This document shows positions 61,689 to 64,000 of a stretch of DNA of 64,000 bases, piece by piece. This DNA comes from Massilia pinisoli (GTDB lineage: Bacteria > Pseudomonadota > Gammaproteobacteria > Burkholderiales > Burkholderiaceae_D). How positions within the stretch are numbered: position 1 is the first letter of the stretch; every line of letters begins with the position of its first letter. The notes below the pieces were generated by a model. The model had not been told where the DNA came from. It saw nothing but the letters and a program-made list of their open reading frames with translations, and searched no databases. Made by a program: the position numbers and the translations under genes. Location of the stretch: the NCBI RefSeq assembly GCF_024753285.1, contig NZ_JANUGW010000012.1, positions 1 to 64,000 on the forward strand. The letters are read 5' to 3'.

Positions 61689-63146
61689 TTATTCGACCGC
61701 CTTCACCATCGATTCGATGACCTTCTTCGCATCGCCAAACACCATCATCGTGTTCGGCTGGTAGAAGAGATCGTTGTCGAGCCCCGCATACCCCGACGCC
61801 ATCGACCGCTTGTTGACGATGATGCTCTTGGCCTTATAGGCCTCGAGGATCGGCATGCCCGCGATCGGCGACTTCGGATCCTTCGCGGCCGGGTTCACGA
61901 CGTCGTTCGCGCCCAGCACGAGCACGACGTCCGTCTGGCCGAATTCGCCGTTGATGTCTTCCATCTCCGCCACCTGGTCGTAAGGCACTTCCGCTTCCGC
62001 CAGCAGCACGTTCATGTGGCCCGGCATGCGCCCGGCCACCGGGTGGATCGCGTAGCGCACCTGCACGCCGTGTTCCGTCAGCTTGTCGACCAGTTCCTTC
62101 ACCGTGTGCTGCGCGCGCGCCACGGCGAGGCCGTAGCCGGGCACGATGATGACGGATTCCGCGTTCTGCAGGATGAACGCCGCGTCTTCCGGCGAGCCGG
62201 ATTTCACCGGGCGCTGTTCCTTCGCGCCGCCCGTATCTGCCGCTGCCGCCTCGCCGCCGAAGCCGCCCAGGATCACGTTGAAGAACGAGCGGTTCATCGC
62301 CTTGCACATGATGTACGAGAGGATCGCGCCGGAGGAGCCGACGAGCGAGCCCGCGATGATCAGCATCGAGTTGTTCAGCGAGAAGCCGATGCCGGCCGCC
62401 GCCCAGCCCGAGTACGAGTTCAGCATCGACACGACGACGGGCATGTCGGCGCCGCCGATCGGGATGATGATCAACACGCCCAGCACGAACGACAGCACGG
62501 CCATCACGATGTACGGCGTCCACGCCGGTGCCGCGCCACTCGAGAAGCAGAACACGAGGCCGAGACCGACGATGGCGAGGGCCACCAGCAGGTTGATCAG
62601 GTGCTGGCCCGGATAGCGCACCGGCGCGCCCTGGAACAGGCGGAATTTGTACTTGCCGGCCAGCTTGCCGAACGCGATCACGGAACCGGAGAACGTGACG
62701 GCGCCGACGAACGTGCCGATGAACAGTTCCAGGCGATTGCCGAACGGGAGCCCTTCGCCGCGCGCGGCGATGTTGAAGGCCCACGGCTCCGACACGGCCG
62801 CGATGGCGATGCAGACAGCCGCGAGGCCGATCAGCGAGTGCATGGCGGCGACCAGTTCCGGCATCTTGGTCATCTCCACGCGTTTCGCGGCGACGGCACC
62901 GATCGCGCCACCGACGACGACGCCCAGCAGCACGAGGCCGAAGCCCATGCCACCCGTCTGCATCTGCTCCTTCAGCTTGAACATGAGGGCGATGGTCGTG
63001 ATGACGGCGATGCCCATGCCCGTCATGCCGAACGCGTTGCCCATGCGCGCGGACGCGGGCGACGACAAGCCCTTCAAGGCCTGGATGAAGCAGACGGACG
63101 CCACGAGGTACAAGAGCGTCACGACGTTCATGCTGATCATGTTCAT
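61689..63146 (-). CDS. pntB: NAD(P) transhydrogenase subunit beta
   Basis: Membrane part plus NADP(H)-binding domain of proton-translocating transhydrogenase. The 485-residue protein has nine or so transmembrane helices and the NADP domain with IIVPGYGLAVARAQ and GANDVVNPAAK and KRSMASGYAGLDNDLFY (in parts). Its ATG overlaps the stop of the small alpha subunit (ATGA). It balances NADH and NADPH using the proton gradient. Confidence 0.96.
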   Translation of the reverse strand: MNMISMNVVTLLYLVASVCFIQALKGLSSPASARMGNAFGMTGMGIAVITTIALMFKLKEQMQTGGMGFGLVLLGVVVGGAIGAVAAKRVEMTKMPELVAAMHSLIGLAAVCIAIAAVSEPWAFNIAARGEGLPFGNRLELFIGTFVGAVTFSGSVIAFGKLAGKYKFRLFQGAPVRYPGQHLINLLVALAIVGLGLVFCFSSGAAPAWTPYIVMAVLSFVLGVLIIIPIGGADMPVVVSMLNSYSGWAAAGIGFSLNNSMLIIAGSLVGSSGAILSYIMCKAMNRSFFNVILGGFGGEAAAADTGGAKEQRPVKSGSPEDAAFILQNAESVIIVPGYGLAVARAQHTVKELVDKLTEHGVQVRYAIHPVAGRMPGHMNVLLAEAEVPYDQVAEMEDINGEFGQTDVVLVLGANDVVNPAAKDPKSPIAGMPILEAYKAKSIIVNKRSMASGYAGLDNDLFYQPNTMMVFGDAKKVIESMVKAVE

Positions 63147-63496
63147 GCGGCCTCCTTGGCATGGACGGCGCCGGCGGCATCCTTGACGGCGGGCGCCGCC
63201 TTCGCCTTCGGTTCCTTCTTCTTGAACATCTCCAGCATGCGCTGGGTGACGAGGAAGCCGCCGAACACGTTGACGGCCGCCAGCGCGACGGCGATGGTGC
63301 CGGCGACCCGGCCCGTCAGGCCTTCCGTCAGGCCGGCCGCCAGCATGGCGCCGACGATGATGATCGCGGAGACGGCGTTCGTCACCGCCATCAGCGGCGT
63401 GTGCAGCGCGGGCGTGACGGTCCACACGACGTGGTAGCCGACGTAGATCGCCAGCACGAAGATGATCAGGTTGATGATGGTATGGCTGATTTCCAT
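63143..63496 (-). CDS. pntA2: NAD(P) transhydrogenase subunit alpha, part 2 (membrane)
   Basis: A 117-residue membrane piece with three helices (INLIIFVLAIYVGYHVVW, TNAVSAIIIVGAML, GTIAVALAAVNVFGGFLV in parts). In this three-gene version of the enzyme the alpha subunit is split, so this is the C-terminal half of E. coli PntA. An Ala/Lys-rich tail follows. Lies between the NAD-binding subunit and pntB. Confidence 0.92.
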   Translation of the reverse strand: MEISHTIINLIIFVLAIYVGYHVVWTVTPALHTPLMAVTNAVSAIIIVGAMLAAGLTEGLTGRVAGTIAVALAAVNVFGGFLVTQRMLEMFKKKEPKAKAAPAVKDAAGAVHAKEAA

Positions 63497-63512
63497 GACA
63501 TTCCCTCTTTGT

Positions 63513-64000
63513 TTATGCCGCCTTGCGCAGCACGTCGCCGTCGATGGCGACGAGCACCGCGCGCACGATCTCATCCTCGCGATCGATCACGAGCTTGCCG
63601 TCCTTGTCGATCACGAGCTTCAAAAAGTCCAGCACGTTGCGCGCGTACAGCGCGGACGCGTCGGCCGCCACGAGCGCCGGCAGATTCGGCTCGCCGATGA
63701 TCGTCACGCCATGCTTGATCACCGTCTTGCCCAGCTCCGTGAGCGGGCAGTTGCCGCCCTGTTCGATGGCCATGTCGACGATCACGGAACCCGGCTTCAT
63801 CGCGCGCACCGTCTCTTCCGCAATCAGCACCGGGGCCTTGCGGCCGGGGATCAGCGCCGTCGTGATGACAATGTCGGCCAGCTTGGCGCGCTCGTGCACG
63901 AGCTCCGCCTGGCGCCGCATCCAGTCCGCGGGCATCGGGCGCGCGTAACCGCCCACGCCTTTCGCGATCTCGCGCTCCTCGTCCGTCAGGAACGGGACGT
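63513..64000 (-). CDS. pntA1: NAD(P) transhydrogenase subunit alpha, part 1 (partial)
   Basis: The 3' part of the NAD(H)-binding subunit, running off the right edge, so no start is seen. Visible are GVGGYARPMP, IVITTALIPGRKAPVLI, GSVIVDMAIEQGGNCPLTE (in part) and the closing LVIDREDEIV, all typical of the AlaDH/PntA fold. 16 bp separate it from the membrane half. Confidence 0.93.
   Translation of the reverse strand, partial: VPFLTDEEREIAKGVGGYARPMPADWMRRQAELVHERAKLADIVITTALIPGRKAPVLIAEETVRAMKPGSVIVDMAIEQGGNCPLTELGKTVIKHGVTIIGEPNLPALVAADASALYARNVLDFLKLVIDKDGKLVIDREDEIVRAVLVAIDGDVLRKAA

Overview
The window reads as chromosome of a GC-rich betaproteobacterium of the family Oxalobacteraceae, most likely Massilia or a close relative. 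The evidence is the gene content and order: leuS-lptE-holA-proA, bamE-dapB facing fur, lptD-surA-pdxA-rsmA, and amgK-murU-pepP-ubiH. A PEP-CTERM protein behind a sigma-54 promoter and many cyclic-di-GMP proteins fit as well. Coding density is high. One tRNA (Gly-CCC) is present. I see no rRNA, insertion sequence, integrase or CRISPR array.

Layout. 0-4.2 kb: glyoxalase I, a pcm-rhodanese-tolC operon, a TetR regulator and a YkgJ-type cysteine-cluster protein. 4.2-9 kb: uppP, recQ, trmB and an aspartoacylase-like hydrolase. 9-14.6 kb: a GGDEF-EAL protein, a lone receiver and a hybrid histidine kinase. 14.6-19.3 kb: the PEP-CTERM gene, tRNA-Gly, a serine acetyltransferase and two tandem TraB/GumN proteins. 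19.3-22.1 kb: a two-gene operon (radical SAM protein, then a DUF4130-UdgX fusion) behind an excellent LexA box. 22.2-29 kb: an RsbQ-like hydrolase, then a same-strand operon of HDOD-GAF-kinase, receiver-PAS-GGDEF-EAL and a 13-repeat Sel1 protein. 29.3-42 kb: a Bcr/CflA transporter, an RNA methyltransferase, hemJ, an AT-richer two-gene ATPase/TOPRIM-like module, then proA-holA-lptE-leuS, a barstar homologue, dapB, bamE and fur. 42-50 kb: hrcA, a HAD phosphatase, two tandem lipoproteins, a possible small RNA, two near-identical tiny secreted proteins, a broken haloperoxidase gene, a Gly/Ala-rich repeat protein and a subtilase. 50-64 kb: an ECF sigma/anti-sigma pair, rsmA-pdxA-surA-lptD, amgK-murU-pepP-ubiH, and pntB-pntA2-pntA1 running off the right edge.

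How the genes fit together. Envelope building dominates the housekeeping part: UppP, LptD, LptE, SurA, BamE, and MurNAc recycling by AmgK/MurU. Signalling is heavy in c-di-GMP and two-component proteins. The two most unusual units are the SOS-box radical SAM/UdgX operon, which looks like a DNA-damage response handling uracil or modified bases, and the low-GC ATPase/TOPRIM-like pair set inside an otherwise housekeeping run between proA and hemJ, which looks like a mobile anti-phage module. A family of palindromic repeats (GTAGGGTGGACGG...CCGTCCACCCTAC) sits between genes at several places.
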